A stretch of DNA of 64,000 nucleotides from Natranaerovirga pectinivora. Lineage in GTDB: Bacteria; Bacillota; Clostridia; Lachnospirales; DSM-24629. The notes beneath the pieces were generated by a model. The model did not search any database, was not told where the DNA came from, and worked only from the letters and a program-made list of their open reading frames with translations. The stretch is taken from assembly GCF_004342165.1 (NCBI RefSeq), contig NZ_SMAL01000009.1, forward strand, positions 1 through 64,000, given 5' to 3'. Numbering within the stretch: position 1 is the first letter of the stretch; each line of letters begins with the position of its first letter. Positions 43,827-54,849 of this stretch are shown one piece after another. Both the position numbers and the translations under genes were made by a program.

Positions 43827-46800
43827 CTAAAGCAATTGGAATAAGCGGTTTAATATAGAGTACATTTCTCCATATGTTAAGATATCCTTTGGTCTGATTT
43901 TATTTGCATCAGCAATGAATTTTTCATCAATTCCAATTGCGATATTTCTTTTATAAACGTCACTTATACCAGGTGTTTGGTTTATTGTGTTTAAAGCTGC
44001 TTGAGTTGGCTGGGTTGGCCGCCCTCTTAACTGCAAAAACGTTGCTACAGTCATATGGAAAGCATCTTCTCTTGTAAGATTATCATTCATATTATTATCT
44101 TGAGCTAATATTCTTGAGCTTTTTAAGTTTTGTAATTTTGTACTATTAATACTTTGATTGATATCTACAGATTTATTGCCTTCTAATAATGCATATAAAA
44201 TATTTGCATATTCTGACTTTTTCACACTTCTATTTAAGTCCTGAACATTTCCTGTTATATTAATATGATTTTCCACATTTTGTTTAAATGGTATTGCCCA
44301 ATGAACGGATTGAACTGCTGCTGGTCCATTCGTGACATAACTATAATATAACCCTAAGTTATTTGTTTTTAAATCTAGTTCTCTTCTTGTATTATTATAA
44401 GTGGCTACGGCTTTGTCCCACTTTTGACTAGATTGATTCCATCTAACTACCTCTACTGGTTTATTATATACACTATAACGGTTTGCTGTATTAAAATGAA
44501 ATGTAATAGGCTTATCAACTGTTGTAATTGTTCGTGTGCCTCTTTGTGTTGTTAATGCCATGGATATATTTTGGGGTATAACAACTGGCAATGCTAATGT
44601 TGGCAATGAACTATTCATACCCATTGATGTTGCTTGATCATTCATACTTAATGTAATTGTAGGACTTGACCCTAACTGACTCCCTAATGCATGTAAATGG
44701 CTGTCTATACTATTTGTAGGAATTGATATTCTAGTAGTTTTTCCATTAATTACTAGGTTAATATTATATTCCCTTAGGGAAGCCCATAATCTATAAGGTA
44801 TTTCTACCTTACGTCTTACTATTGGCTTATTCTCAAACTCACTTATATCGATATTGTAAGAATATGCATTTTCTCTTAATAATTCACTTATAAGTTTTTC
44901 AATGATAAAGTGGTCAAATTCTCCATTTACATCATTTTGATTAAATCTAAATCTATAGGTTAGTTCTTGCTTAACAGGATCATAAATCTTTTCATAATAT
45001 TCATATGGCAAACGAATAATAGCATCTATAGGATTGCCATCATATTCTTTTGAACTTGGCATTGTTAACAAGGCTAGTGTAGGGGAATAAAACAATGACT
45101 CTCTTGATAACATTTGATTGTTTTCGCCTTCTAGAATAACCCTTGTTTTAAGCCTAAAGTAATATCTTCTATTAGGTATTAACCCGTTGATTTTAATAAG
45201 GTTCTTTTCCAGCTTTTCAATATTTGGCGGTAATATATCATTGTTTCCATCCGTAAGTTCAATATAAATAGGGTCTATAAATCTTGAATTATTTGCCATC
45301 TCAACAATATACACGTATGATTTTTTAACCTTAGCATCTTTATAGTTTTCTGGATTATCATCTGGATGTAATAACCATTCTACGGTTAAAAAATCTTCCC
45401 CTTGATTTTCATTGTAATTATGAGGCTTTAGATTTTCCAATGATGCAAGACCGATCCCTCTAGGTGGCGCTGGATTTTCAATATCCCTAGTGGTTACAAC
45501 TACTGCATTACTCCAAGCAGACACTGTATCGGTTTTTGGTTGAATTGCTCTAATCCAAAAATAATACTCTGTATTAGGAAACAAGTCTTTTATATGTTGT
45601 TCATAGTAGGAACCATTGGATGGATATCTAGGATCATTTGTTGGTGGCAGTATTATTTCTACAGGGTTTGCCTTAGTTATGTCGTCAACTAGCCCATATC
45701 GCATTTCGTATACTAAGTCTGTATTATATCGCCACATTAAATCTGCCGTTATATCTGTGTAGTTGGATACAAATAAACTTGGAACCGTGGGATCAGGCTT
45801 AACTTCTGATGGTATTGGATCCGTTATACCTACAATTGGTGTAGGATAGTGGGCAAATAATGTTTCTCCTGTTAAGTCAATTCTATAGGGATACAACAAG
45901 AATAAGTATTGGGTATTTGGTACCAATCCATTTTCTTTGTAGTACAATACATTGTTACTGTTTACATCCTTTTCAGGGTTAATATCTTTCCAAGGAAGTG
46001 GCTGGCTTTCGTCTCTATCCCTCTCAAGAAGTTCTTCAATATAACTGTTAAGATTATAGCTTGGATCCATTATTTTTCTATTGTCTATAGTTGTTTTTAC
46101 TTCATTATATGGCATTTTATGAAATTTATATTTTACATCTGAAACACCAAAAGGATCTTTTCCAAGATTAATTTCTCGAACAAAATAATCCACTTCTGTA
46201 TTGCCTAATTCAATAAGGCGCTGTTTTAACTTTTCTGCTTCTACTTGACCTAAATGTATCGGAAAATATTGTCCATTTTCTATTGGACTATCATATACTT
46301 TTCCATCATTATCTACCCAAGCTTCTGAATACCAAGTATTGCTGCCATCAACATTAATAAAATAAGCTTCCCACCAACTTTCTTTCCATTCAAGTGTAAC
46401 TGATGTTTGGGTTGTTTCTTCATTTCTTATTCTTAGCGGTGGTTTTGCTATTGTTGGTGGAGAGTATATATTACCATCATAATCAAAATATATTGGTACT
46501 ATATTAGGTTCTGATCGTACATCCCTATCGCCCCAATCTTTTATAGCCACTATTTTAATATAATATAATTGATTCGGTATTATGTTTTGAAGCTGATTTT
46601 TATCTGGATCAAAGTATTGATTTAATAATAATCTATATCCAATGATCTTATCATTTTGATCTCTTATAACTCTTGATGTATCATTTGGCTCTATTTTAAT
46701 TCTATTAACAACTTTCATTGCACTATCAAAGTGGTTTATGTCTTTGGCCACGTAAACATCATAATACACTTCCGTATCAACTATTGTTTGTCCAAATGTA

Positions 46801-48215
46801 CTAGAGCCTTCTTTTATGTCTCTTCTTTTAAAGGGAGCAAATATAAATTGTATTCTATTATTATTTGTATCGTATTTAAAAACTCTTTGAGAATTTAATA
46901 ATTGATTTATATTTCCATTGAATATATCTCCTGGTAGCATATACTCTTGCTCAAGTATTTCCTTCAATGCAATATTTGAATTTTGATTTCTTAGTTCTGT
47001 TAATATTCTTTGAGAGACCGGTTTTGGAACATAGGGCTGAGTCGGACGAATTTTTAATTCCGTTGGAACAAAAGGTACCCTTCTCGACTCAGGTTCTATT
47101 GGTGGTTTATTAACCCCACCTACTGCTTGATATTTTAATTTAATCTGATATTCTGCTTCTTGAGAAGGCTTTGGAATTTTATAATACTCCATATTTGCAG
47201 CCTTATTATCAAAAATAACCACATTTCTTCCTTGTCCATTTATATATTCAATAATTCTGGCTTCAACAAGTTCATATTCCTCTTGGTCTTGACCTACCTT
47301 AAAGCTTGCTGGTATATTCCAATCCAGCCTTACATAGTCTCCCTCTTCAGAAACTCTTAAATCTATATTTGTTGAACATATGAATACATGGGGATAGTGT
47401 CTATTTCTTTGAACCAAGTACCCATCAAAGTAGTCCATGGTTGGCTCTACAATTATTGAGTATACCTGTCCTGGAAAAACATTTTGATCAATTGTATATC
47501 TTAATCTGTTTCTTCCTGCTACTGGATCATAAAACTGTTGTACATCAGGTGAATTATTTCTTAAACCTGTTATTTCACCTTGCATATTATTTAGCAATGC
47601 ATCTTTCGATTGATTTGAAAAATCACCTACTGCATAAACTATTCTATAATTCAAATTCTGTAATGCTACATCATCCCATATAACTGTAATCTCTGTTTCA
47701 GATGGTACAAGCTCTACGTTCAAATCTGTAATTGCATATGTTTTTACAGGGGGACTTAGGTGGGGCGCTAACTCCCTTACTATTTCCCCATTTCTCTCTA
47801 CATAATGATAATGTTGTGGTTGAATGGATAGTTCATATAATGACCCTGTGTTCAGATTCATTTCATCATGTAAAAATAATCTTTTAGCATTAAATACATC
47901 TGTTCCTTTATTTACTCTTATGGTTCTTTGAATATTTAATGTTCTATTATTAATATAAACTTCATAAAAATCAGGAGCATGAACTTCTTCATTTCCATTT
48001 CCTGGTGCCCAGTTTTGAGGATCTGTCCAACTTACTGTTATTCTTGGTCTTAATATTGGCGCATTGGTAACAAAATTTTGCCCAAGGGTATAGTATACTT
48101 CATCAACAGTAAAGGAACTAACAGGTGCTTGTGGATTTGCGAATATATTTGTAGTGATTATACTGGTAATTCCTATTAATATCACGAGGAAAAAGCTTAT
48201 TATCCTTTTAGTCAT
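43827..48215 (-). CDS. Giant fibronectin-III surface protein, 1462 aa
   Basis: Signal peptide (about 1-27), then a chain of fibronectin type III-like domains (recognisable strands such as TSVTLEWKESWW, TDITADLMWRYNTDLVYEMRYG, ITVIWDDVALQNLNYRIVYA). A beta-rich region follows at about 1100-1290 (LPVVIPQNISMAL, PVEVVRWNQSSQKWDKAVATY). The C terminus (about 1300-1462) is SLH-like but degenerate (ISDVYKRNIAIGIDEKFIADANKIRPKDILTYGEMYSILNRLF). No catalytic motif seen. It lies 23 bases downstream of the 1591-aa gene and 14 bases before the 288-aa SLH gene. An extended surface fibre, adhesin or S-layer partner is likely. Confidence 0.87.
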   Translation of the reverse strand: MTKRIISFFLVILIGITSIITTNIFANPQAPVSSFTVDEVYYTLGQNFVTNAPILRPRITVSWTDPQNWAPGNGNEEVHAPDFYEVYINNRTLNIQRTIRVNKGTDVFNAKRLFLHDEMNLNTGSLYELSIQPQHYHYVERNGEIVRELAPHLSPPVKTYAITDLNVELVPSETEITVIWDDVALQNLNYRIVYAVGDFSNQSKDALLNNMQGEITGLRNNSPDVQQFYDPVAGRNRLRYTIDQNVFPGQVYSIIVEPTMDYFDGYLVQRNRHYPHVFICSTNIDLRVSEEGDYVRLDWNIPASFKVGQDQEEYELVEARIIEYINGQGRNVVIFDNKAANMEYYKIPKPSQEAEYQIKLKYQAVGGVNKPPIEPESRRVPFVPTELKIRPTQPYVPKPVSQRILTELRNQNSNIALKEILEQEYMLPGDIFNGNINQLLNSQRVFKYDTNNNRIQFIFAPFKRRDIKEGSSTFGQTIVDTEVYYDVYVAKDINHFDSAMKVVNRIKIEPNDTSRVIRDQNDKIIGYRLLLNQYFDPDKNQLQNIIPNQLYYIKIVAIKDWGDRDVRSEPNIVPIYFDYDGNIYSPPTIAKPPLRIRNEETTQTSVTLEWKESWWEAYFINVDGSNTWYSEAWVDNDGKVYDSPIENGQYFPIHLGQVEAEKLKQRLIELGNTEVDYFVREINLGKDPFGVSDVKYKFHKMPYNEVKTTIDNRKIMDPSYNLNSYIEELLERDRDESQPLPWKDINPEKDVNSNNVLYYKENGLVPNTQYLFLLYPYRIDLTGETLFAHYPTPIVGITDPIPSEVKPDPTVPSLFVSNYTDITADLMWRYNTDLVYEMRYGLVDDITKANPVEIILPPTNDPRYPSNGSYYEQHIKDLFPNTEYYFWIRAIQPKTDTVSAWSNAVVVTTRDIENPAPPRGIGLASLENLKPHNYNENQGEDFLTVEWLLHPDDNPENYKDAKVKKSYVYIVEMANNSRFIDPIYIELTDGNNDILPPNIEKLEKNLIKINGLIPNRRYYFRLKTRVILEGENNQMLSRESLFYSPTLALLTMPSSKEYDGNPIDAIIRLPYEYYEKIYDPVKQELTYRFRFNQNDVNGEFDHFIIEKLISELLRENAYSYNIDISEFENKPIVRRKVEIPYRLWASLREYNINLVINGKTTRISIPTNSIDSHLHALGSQLGSSPTITLSMNDQATSMGMNSSLPTLALPVVIPQNISMALTTQRGTRTITTVDKPITFHFNTANRYSVYNKPVEVVRWNQSSQKWDKAVATYNNTRRELDLKTNNLGLYYSYVTNGPAAVQSVHWAIPFKQNVENHINITGNVQDLNRSVKKSEYANILYALLEGNKSVDINQSINSTKLQNLKSSRILAQDNNMNDNLTREDAFHMTVATFLQLRGRPTQPTQAALNTINQTPGISDVYKRNIAIGIDEKFIADANKIRPKDILTYGEMYSILNRLFQLL

Positions 48216-48238
48216 TTTATCATCCTCCTTTTCTTACT

Positions 48239-51200
48239 CTATTGTAAACGCGATAAAAAATCAAATAGTTCTCGTGTGTTTATTGTTGTTTTAGGAGAGA
48301 AGTAACCCTCTTCTAGGGGTACCAATTTCAAATGGCCTCCAGCTAGAATTCTTCTTCTATAATCTGTATGAATTAGGTTACTATCCACTATTAAATTAAA
48401 ATTTGTAATGGTCACATTATTAAAAGATATATTCTTTTTAATTTCATATCCTCTTAATAAGATATTATAAGCAAGCTCTTTTGCCATTGGTTGATGCATA
48501 TCAGCCCTGTTAATACTAATGCCTATAGTATTTAAATGGTCAATAGGATTAGTAGTTCTTGATGCACCCATCACTCTTGCTAAACTAGATACAATTTGAT
48601 GTTTAGTTGGCTTTCTCATGGAATTATTAAGTTCTTCTACCGTAAAGAAATCCATAAAATTGTGTTCACTTACCATTGCATAAACATTTTCACCATAGAT
48701 ATTACGACTCCGATTATCCGAAGTAAGTATGTAACTTCCCGAATGGTTTGCATTTATTTGATATCTTCCTAAGTTATGGGTTAATCCAATGTTCTCCCAT
48801 AATAGATTGTTTCTATAATATGCAATAACAGGTCCATTTGCCGTGTTATTTATTCCCCAGGAAATGTACATCGGTCTGTTCATTTTATCTATAGGGACAT
48901 TGTTGTCCTTTGTGTTTTGCTCCATCAGTGCTCCAATTTGAACTTGATGGGCTTTTTGTACTTCAGCTAGGACTTCATTGACTATCAGATACAATCTGTC
49001 ATCATTAATGCCACTTGATAATTCATTCTCTAACTTCACTATTAGACTGTTTTTATAGTTTCCTGCTAATACATCAAGGGTGTTTAATATATGTCTTTCC
49101 ATCTCATCTTCAGTTAATCTACTTTGTATTACTTTAAACTGTATATCAACAAGAGACGTTAAGGGGTCTTGCCCATTAATTTTCCCATTAAAAGTACCCC
49201 TTTTAACTTGTAATAAGACATAGTAATCTTTAAAATTTGATGGCAATTGATTGATCTGATTCTTAACTTTTTGTAATTCCCCTGATACTTGAAGTCCAAT
49301 TGTATTTGGTCTTACACCTATTTGTTCTGCTACCGTATTGATTAAAATGGTTGTATTATGCCTGTTTAAAGTTTCAATCATTTCACCTGGCAAATAATAA
49401 TAAAGGCTCTCTTTATTTTTTGTTGCTAATTCAAATTGGTTCTTAAGGTTATTGCTTGCTATTTTGTTTTGTCTGTATTTCAACCATATACTATTATTGT
49501 TTTGGTTAACAGTCCAATATAATCCATCTTTTAGCTCTTCTACTTTCGATAAATAATAGTCAATATATTGTTTGTATTTTTGTTCTTTGTCATAATCCAC
49601 TTGATCAAAGTCCGTTCTTGTTTGAACTCTATCTGAGAAGTTGGACTTTGGATATACAACAGTACCATTAGGAAGAATCTCTGGTTCTTTTGTTCTATCT
49701 TCAATTCTTACTTTAATACTATAAGGCTTACCTGGTTTTAACCCAAATATTTTATAAAACATTCTAGTGTATCCATCAGAAGCATTATTGCTCTTTCCTA
49801 GCAAACTGTATTGGTAACTGGATGTGTAATCCGTGTCATCTGGTCCTTTTACAAATATTTCAATTCTATATTTGTCACTATCTGATTCAGGAAAAGGAAT
49901 TGGTGCATCAAATCTAACAACAGTCTCTCTTTTACCATCATAGCTGTAAGGGGATGGTGTTGGTATTACTAAATTTATTGGTGGTGCAATTGGTTTTGTG
50001 GTTATGGTATCCATCATCCAATTAGATGCTAATGTATGATTTCCTTCTAAGTTCACTGTTCTAACATGATAATAATATATTGTGTTTGCTAATAATCCTT
50101 TGTCTTTTATACGAACTCTATTATTGGTTATTTCTACTATTTGATCAGACTCTTCAAATGCTTTAGTTGTATTATTATACTTTAACAACTTATATGTATC
50201 TGTTGTATTGTCTTTAAACAGTCTATACACAACTTTATTAGCTTCTATTTGTTCTAGCCCTGAAATAACATCACTTATTTTTAGTTCTTTTTGTTGTAAT
50301 TCTTGTGGCAATCCCCTATCCCTTACTACTACAACTTCAAACCCTTGTTTCCCTTCATTAAATATTAGTTCACTTGGATAATCCCATTGTACATACGCTT
50401 CCATTTGACTGTCATCTACAAAAGTCACATCTAAATTGTTAGGGGCTAATGGAAGAATTAAATCTTCATCTGGTATATTTGGTATTGTTGGAGAGATGAT
50501 TGTTATAATTGGAGAGTTTTCACTTTCTTTTATTATCTCTTCCTGATTTTCATCTTTTATATTAAGTTCTGCTCTAACCTTAAAATAGTATGTATGATTA
50601 GGATCTAAGTTTTGTACATAAAAGCTTATATCTCCTGTTTGATTCCCTGCTGTTACTATTTCAGATGATATAACCTTCCCTTTTCTTAGTTCATCAATCT
50701 CATTGCTTGATAAAGGCAAAGAATTTCCAGATGTCATTGTAACTTGATAAATATCTTCTTCTTTGTTCAAAGCTTCTTTTGTTGATGCCATATACCATTT
50801 ATAGGTAATTGTTTCTGGTGATAACCCTAATGGATAAAGCATAAAGTTAGCATAATCTGTTATATCTATACCTTTCCAACCTACTTCTACTGCACTCGTT
50901 GGATTAGCACTCGTTGGTATTATTGGTTCATAAGATAAACTCGTTGGTATTGGTATACTAAACCTAATTGTATCTAATGATATACTTGTTGGTACTGACA
51001 TATCACTGTACCCATAAGTTTGTGTAGACACATATACTGCTCGCATTCTTAAAAAGTGAATACCAGGAAATTCAAAATTGTAGATTTCCGTTCCCTCTGA
51101 AGCAATATAGGTTTTATCTTCAATATTCTCTTCTTTATTAGGTATTGTTGTCCAGCCCTCAGAATCTTTTATTACAATATTCCTTATTCCAAATCTATTG

Positions 51201-53014
51201 TGTTGGTTATTGTAACCATTTCTATAAATATTATTATGAAGTGGTGTTCCTTGTTCTTTTCCAGTATTAACTTCTACTAGCCTTATTTGACCATTCTCTT
51301 TGCTTACTTCAAACACCTTTAATAATTCATAAGGGTTAACACTCGTTCCATTTGGCTGTTGATTAATTAATAGTTCATAATATATTTTACCAGTATTTAG
51401 CATATTGCTAAGTAACGGATTGTTTATCGTATTAGTAGGCGCTTCCCAAATTAAGTCAAACTGAATTTTTTCTGGGTCATTGTCATCATGAATAGAAGGC
51501 ACTACTATTAAATTTAATAACTCATCTATTCTTGGTGTTGGTGGTGGTACATCAAGATCAATATTAGGAATGTATTTTATAATCTGAGACCTTAGTTGCC
51601 TTGCAGCAAAGTTTACTCCTATTTGATAGAACTCTTGATTACTCCCTTCTAAAAAAGGAACAGGAATATATATATTTGTGTCTTGATGATTCTTACTATG
51701 ATAATGTTTTAGCCATATATCAGAAGTATCATAATGGCTTTTTTCATTCTTACTATGATACACAGTATATTCTAAATCATTCTCATCACTACCAGCATAT
51801 GGAATAACATCTAAATATGCATTTTCCATATTGGCTCTTTTTACTTCGTATTGTATATAGGTGTATCCAAATCTATCTCTTGGATCATAATTGGCAAATG
51901 CATACTTAGAGCTTTCGGAAAGATATAATCCTACACTATAAACTCTACTCGCTGCCAGTCTATGCCACTGTATAAAATCTTCTTCAAAATCTGTTACCGA
52001 TTTATCTTTAACAATGTCTATAATATAAGTGCCCACACCTGTAGATTCGTTGAACTCATATCTGTATTTTGAATGACTGTTTTTATTTTGATCTAGTTGG
52101 GTGTTTGGCGCATTTATTATTTTCCTATCTAGATCCCTGTCCATAGTAATTGTAAAATCTGTATACGCTGTTCCATTGACTTCATTAAGATCAATTATTG
52201 CTGTAATATCGTCTAGATCAGTTGCCATTTTAAATGTTTTAGATTCAAAATCAAAAGCTTTTGGTTGATCAAATCTAATTTGTAATCCTGGTCTCCCCCC
52301 TGGCTTTTCATTGTCAGAAGGTATAACTATTTTTGTTTTATTTTCATTTCCAACCCAATGGGTTGGGTTAATTACAAAGTTCCTTAAACTTCTAAGAATT
52401 TGTAGAGTTTCTACATCTCCTAGTGGTGTGGTTAAGGTAAATGGTGTAATATTTCCACTTTCTACTCCCTTAGTTAAAAAGAATAATTTGTTTGTCTGGA
52501 AATTCCATCTGATTTTCACATCAACATTATTAATTCTAAATGCTACCCCAGGGTATTGGGCACTTGCTGCTTTGATTATAGAATAAGACACGGTTCCATC
52601 ATCATTAACAGTTTTGTTAGGTGATACCCAACCAGGCACCAGCGCATTGTAATCCATTTCTTGATAAGACTTATTTATTTCACTTTGTGTGATGGCATTG
52701 TCATCTTTATCATAAATACCGTACCTGATGTTAACCCTATCAACTTCGTGGTTAAAACGAATAATGGTATATCTATTATCATTTAGATGATACTTTAATT
52801 CATACTGACCAAATTCATTTAAGTTCCACTCAAGAACTATTTCATCATCACCAGCTTTATTGCCTACTAGCGTTAAAAGATCATCAATAGTATCATTTCT
52901 TAACCATCTAAATCCTAGACCATTAGCTGCTCTTGTGCTAAATGCTATAGATGATATGATTATTATATTTAACAATAATACTAGTGATATGGATAGTAAT
53001 AGTTTTTTCTTCAT
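48239..53014 (-). CDS. Giant fibronectin-III surface protein, 1591 aa
   Basis: Paralogue in design of the 1462-aa protein: signal peptide (about 1-29), a unique N-terminal part to about 500, several fibronectin type III-like domains (about 505-1110, e.g. MEAYVQWDYPSELIFNEGKQGFEVVVV), a beta-rich region, and a C-terminal degenerate SLH-like segment (SPKTTINTRELFDFLSRLQ at the end). The frame opens at 53047, but ATAGGAGGAATACAT precedes the ATG at 53014 (MKKKLLLSIS), which gives a normal signal peptide. First gene of the three-gene string. No enzyme motif; role unknown beyond surface structure. Confidence 0.87.
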   Translation of the reverse strand: MKKKLLLSISLVLLLNIIIISSIAFSTRAANGLGFRWLRNDTIDDLLTLVGNKAGDDEIVLEWNLNEFGQYELKYHLNDNRYTIIRFNHEVDRVNIRYGIYDKDDNAITQSEINKSYQEMDYNALVPGWVSPNKTVNDDGTVSYSIIKAASAQYPGVAFRINNVDVKIRWNFQTNKLFFLTKGVESGNITPFTLTTPLGDVETLQILRSLRNFVINPTHWVGNENKTKIVIPSDNEKPGGRPGLQIRFDQPKAFDFESKTFKMATDLDDITAIIDLNEVNGTAYTDFTITMDRDLDRKIINAPNTQLDQNKNSHSKYRYEFNESTGVGTYIIDIVKDKSVTDFEEDFIQWHRLAASRVYSVGLYLSESSKYAFANYDPRDRFGYTYIQYEVKRANMENAYLDVIPYAGSDENDLEYTVYHSKNEKSHYDTSDIWLKHYHSKNHQDTNIYIPVPFLEGSNQEFYQIGVNFAARQLRSQIIKYIPNIDLDVPPPTPRIDELLNLIVVPSIHDDNDPEKIQFDLIWEAPTNTINNPLLSNMLNTGKIYYELLINQQPNGTSVNPYELLKVFEVSKENGQIRLVEVNTGKEQGTPLHNNIYRNGYNNQHNRFGIRNIVIKDSEGWTTIPNKEENIEDKTYIASEGTEIYNFEFPGIHFLRMRAVYVSTQTYGYSDMSVPTSISLDTIRFSIPIPTSLSYEPIIPTSANPTSAVEVGWKGIDITDYANFMLYPLGLSPETITYKWYMASTKEALNKEEDIYQVTMTSGNSLPLSSNEIDELRKGKVISSEIVTAGNQTGDISFYVQNLDPNHTYYFKVRAELNIKDENQEEIIKESENSPIITIISPTIPNIPDEDLILPLAPNNLDVTFVDDSQMEAYVQWDYPSELIFNEGKQGFEVVVVRDRGLPQELQQKELKISDVISGLEQIEANKVVYRLFKDNTTDTYKLLKYNNTTKAFEESDQIVEITNNRVRIKDKGLLANTIYYYHVRTVNLEGNHTLASNWMMDTITTKPIAPPINLVIPTPSPYSYDGKRETVVRFDAPIPFPESDSDKYRIEIFVKGPDDTDYTSSYQYSLLGKSNNASDGYTRMFYKIFGLKPGKPYSIKVRIEDRTKEPEILPNGTVVYPKSNFSDRVQTRTDFDQVDYDKEQKYKQYIDYYLSKVEELKDGLYWTVNQNNNSIWLKYRQNKIASNNLKNQFELATKNKESLYYYLPGEMIETLNRHNTTILINTVAEQIGVRPNTIGLQVSGELQKVKNQINQLPSNFKDYYVLLQVKRGTFNGKINGQDPLTSLVDIQFKVIQSRLTEDEMERHILNTLDVLAGNYKNSLIVKLENELSSGINDDRLYLIVNEVLAEVQKAHQVQIGALMEQNTKDNNVPIDKMNRPMYISWGINNTANGPVIAYYRNNLLWENIGLTHNLGRYQINANHSGSYILTSDNRSRNIYGENVYAMVSEHNFMDFFTVEELNNSMRKPTKHQIVSSLARVMGASRTTNPIDHLNTIGISINRADMHQPMAKELAYNILLRGYEIKKNISFNNVTITNFNLIVDSNLIHTDYRRRILAGGHLKLVPLEEGYFSPKTTINTRELFDFLSRLQ

Positions 53015-53156
53015 ATGTATTCCTCCTATGGTCATTTGTATCACCAAATTAATTCCTTAAGTAATTTATGTCATTATTCATTATACACTATTTATATCGA
53101 CATTTTTATCCATTTTTTAAGCTTGTAATTTATTTGTAATTTATTCCATTAATTAA

Positions 53157-53195
53157 AAAAAGGAGATTAACTTATTATTGTTAATCCCCTTTTTT
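53157..53195 (-). terminator. Terminator of the 525-aa SLH gene
   Basis: AAAGGGGATTAAC/GTTAATCTCCTTT on the minus strand (53159-53171 with 53180-53192), with one wobble pair, then seven T. It also separates that gene from the giant-protein operon. Confidence 0.9.
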
Positions 53196-53202
53196 CTATA
53201 TT

Positions 53203-54780
53203 TTATTGAAAATTGTACAACCTATACATAAAGGTAGCTGTTTCAGCTCTAGTTGCATTTCCTTTTGGATTAATTGTGTTATTAGCATTTCCTTGTATTA
53301 ATCCATTTGCAACTAATGTTGAAATTGGTTCTTGTGCATATGTTGCTACATTGTCACCGTCTATGAAACTGTTTAAAATTGAAACATTACCACTTTTAAC
53401 TTCTATACCAGCAATAGTCATCGCTCTCCCAGTAAGAGTCATCATTTCTTCTCTGGTTATTTCTGCTTTAGGATTAAACTTATTATCTCCTACACCATTA
53501 GAAATTCCAAGTGCTTTTGCAATTCCCACCTCATAATAGAAGTAATCATTTACATCAATATCATCGAAATTATCAGCTATATCTGCTGTTAACCCTAGTG
53601 TATTCACAAGTAATCTTGTAAAATCTGCTCTAGTAATATTAGCTGCTGGCGTAAATGTATTATTAACAGTCGATGTTCCTCTTATAATTCCTTTTGAAGC
53701 CAATACTTCAATCTCTCTTTGCGCCCATACATGATTTATTAAATCAGAAAAAGTCTCATGCACATATGCGATTGCAAATTTACTAAAATGACTTGTTGTA
53801 AAATCCATAGTACCTTCCACTACATTGTAACGACCATTGGATATGGTTGTAGCATTACCCTCTTCATCTATGTATTTTATTACCAGATGTTCAGGGTTTT
53901 CTCCTGCTGATGGTGTATATGGAATTGAAATTTTTATTGGAGCTTTAGTATTTTTCCACTTTATCTTACTATTATTTACAGTAAAATACGCTTCTACAGT
54001 TTTTTTGCCCTCATTATCAACAGATACAGTTGATACGTTTAATACAACTTCATCCGTATCTTTTAAATTCTGGTTTGCTAGTGTGCTATTTTCCAATTCA
54101 AAAGTACCCACTTCTGTTACCAAAGATAATCTAAAAAGACCTTCTGAATTCATAGCTGCTGCTGGTAACTTTTTAGCATATCCTTTAGCACCTTTTACAG
54201 CAGGAACTTCAATTACTATAGTTTTAGACCCTTTTTCACTAAAATTTGCTTTTTCTAATGCATTATTTAATACATCTTTATCTAAAGCCAATTCAACAAC
54301 TTTTGTTGCTTGATTCAATTTACCCTCTTTTATAATAGATACTGATCCATCGTTATTTTCCACGACAGTTACTGGTGGTGTTGGTGGTGTTGTTGGTGTT
54401 TGACTATTTCCACCTCCACTTGGTGGTGTTTCTGGTATTGTTGGTTCTGAGTAATGAAATACAGTGGTTCTAATTGAGTTAAATCCATTGCCACCAATCT
54501 TGACTGTATATTCACCATAGGGCCCATCTGTTATATATTCAAAGCTAAAGTCACCATTACTTCTACTTGTTGTTTGATCAATAAAGTCTAAACTACCATC
54601 AGATCTTTCGACTTTTACTGTTATAGCCTTGTTAGGAATAGCACCCTTTCCTTCTATGTTCACCATTTTTGTTTCATTGTTTATAAATGCATTTACTTGT
54701 GAATCTAATGCAAATACATTATTAGAAGACAATGCCACTAATAATGATGTTATCATAATAATACTCTTTACTTTTTTCAA
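53203..54780 (-). CDS. SLH-domain surface protein, 525 aa
   Basis: Signal peptide (about 1-24), an Ig-like domain (about 28-107, with GDFSFEYITDGPYGEYTVKIGG), a Pro/Thr/Gly linker, a beta-rich domain at about 130-340 of the kind often seen before SLH repeats, and three clear SLH repeats at about 345-525 (LASKGIIRGTSTVNNTFTPA; ALGISNGVGDNKFNPKAEITREEM; NGLIQGNANNTINPKGNATRAE). It is anchored to the wall polymer. It is a single-gene unit with its own terminator, downstream of the lyase gene on the same strand. A link to the lyase is inference. Confidence 0.9.
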   Translation of the reverse strand: MKKVKSIIMITSLLVALSSNNVFALDSQVNAFINNETKMVNIEGKGAIPNKAITVKVERSDGSLDFIDQTTSRSNGDFSFEYITDGPYGEYTVKIGGNGFNSIRTTVFHYSEPTIPETPPSGGGNSQTPTTPPTPPVTVVENNDGSVSIIKEGKLNQATKVVELALDKDVLNNALEKANFSEKGSKTIVIEVPAVKGAKGYAKKLPAAAMNSEGLFRLSLVTEVGTFELENSTLANQNLKDTDEVVLNVSTVSVDNEGKKTVEAYFTVNNSKIKWKNTKAPIKISIPYTPSAGENPEHLVIKYIDEEGNATTISNGRYNVVEGTMDFTTSHFSKFAIAYVHETFSDLINHVWAQREIEVLASKGIIRGTSTVNNTFTPAANITRADFTRLLVNTLGLTADIADNFDDIDVNDYFYYEVGIAKALGISNGVGDNKFNPKAEITREEMMTLTGRAMTIAGIEVKSGNVSILNSFIDGDNVATYAQEPISTLVANGLIQGNANNTINPKGNATRAETATFMYRLYNFQ

Positions 54781-54814
54781 TACTTTACCTCCTAACAGTG
54801 ATTTCTAGAATTAA

Positions 54815-54843
54815 GCAGGAATATGTACTTAACATATTCCTGC
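54815..54843 (-). terminator. Hairpin after the lyase gene
   Basis: A 12-bp perfect stem GCAGGAATATGT/ACATATTCCTGC (54815-54826 with 54832-54843), loop of five, seven bases past the lyase stop. The following minus-strand bases (TTAATT) make only a weak T run. Confidence 0.6.
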
Positions 54844-54849
54844 AAAAAT

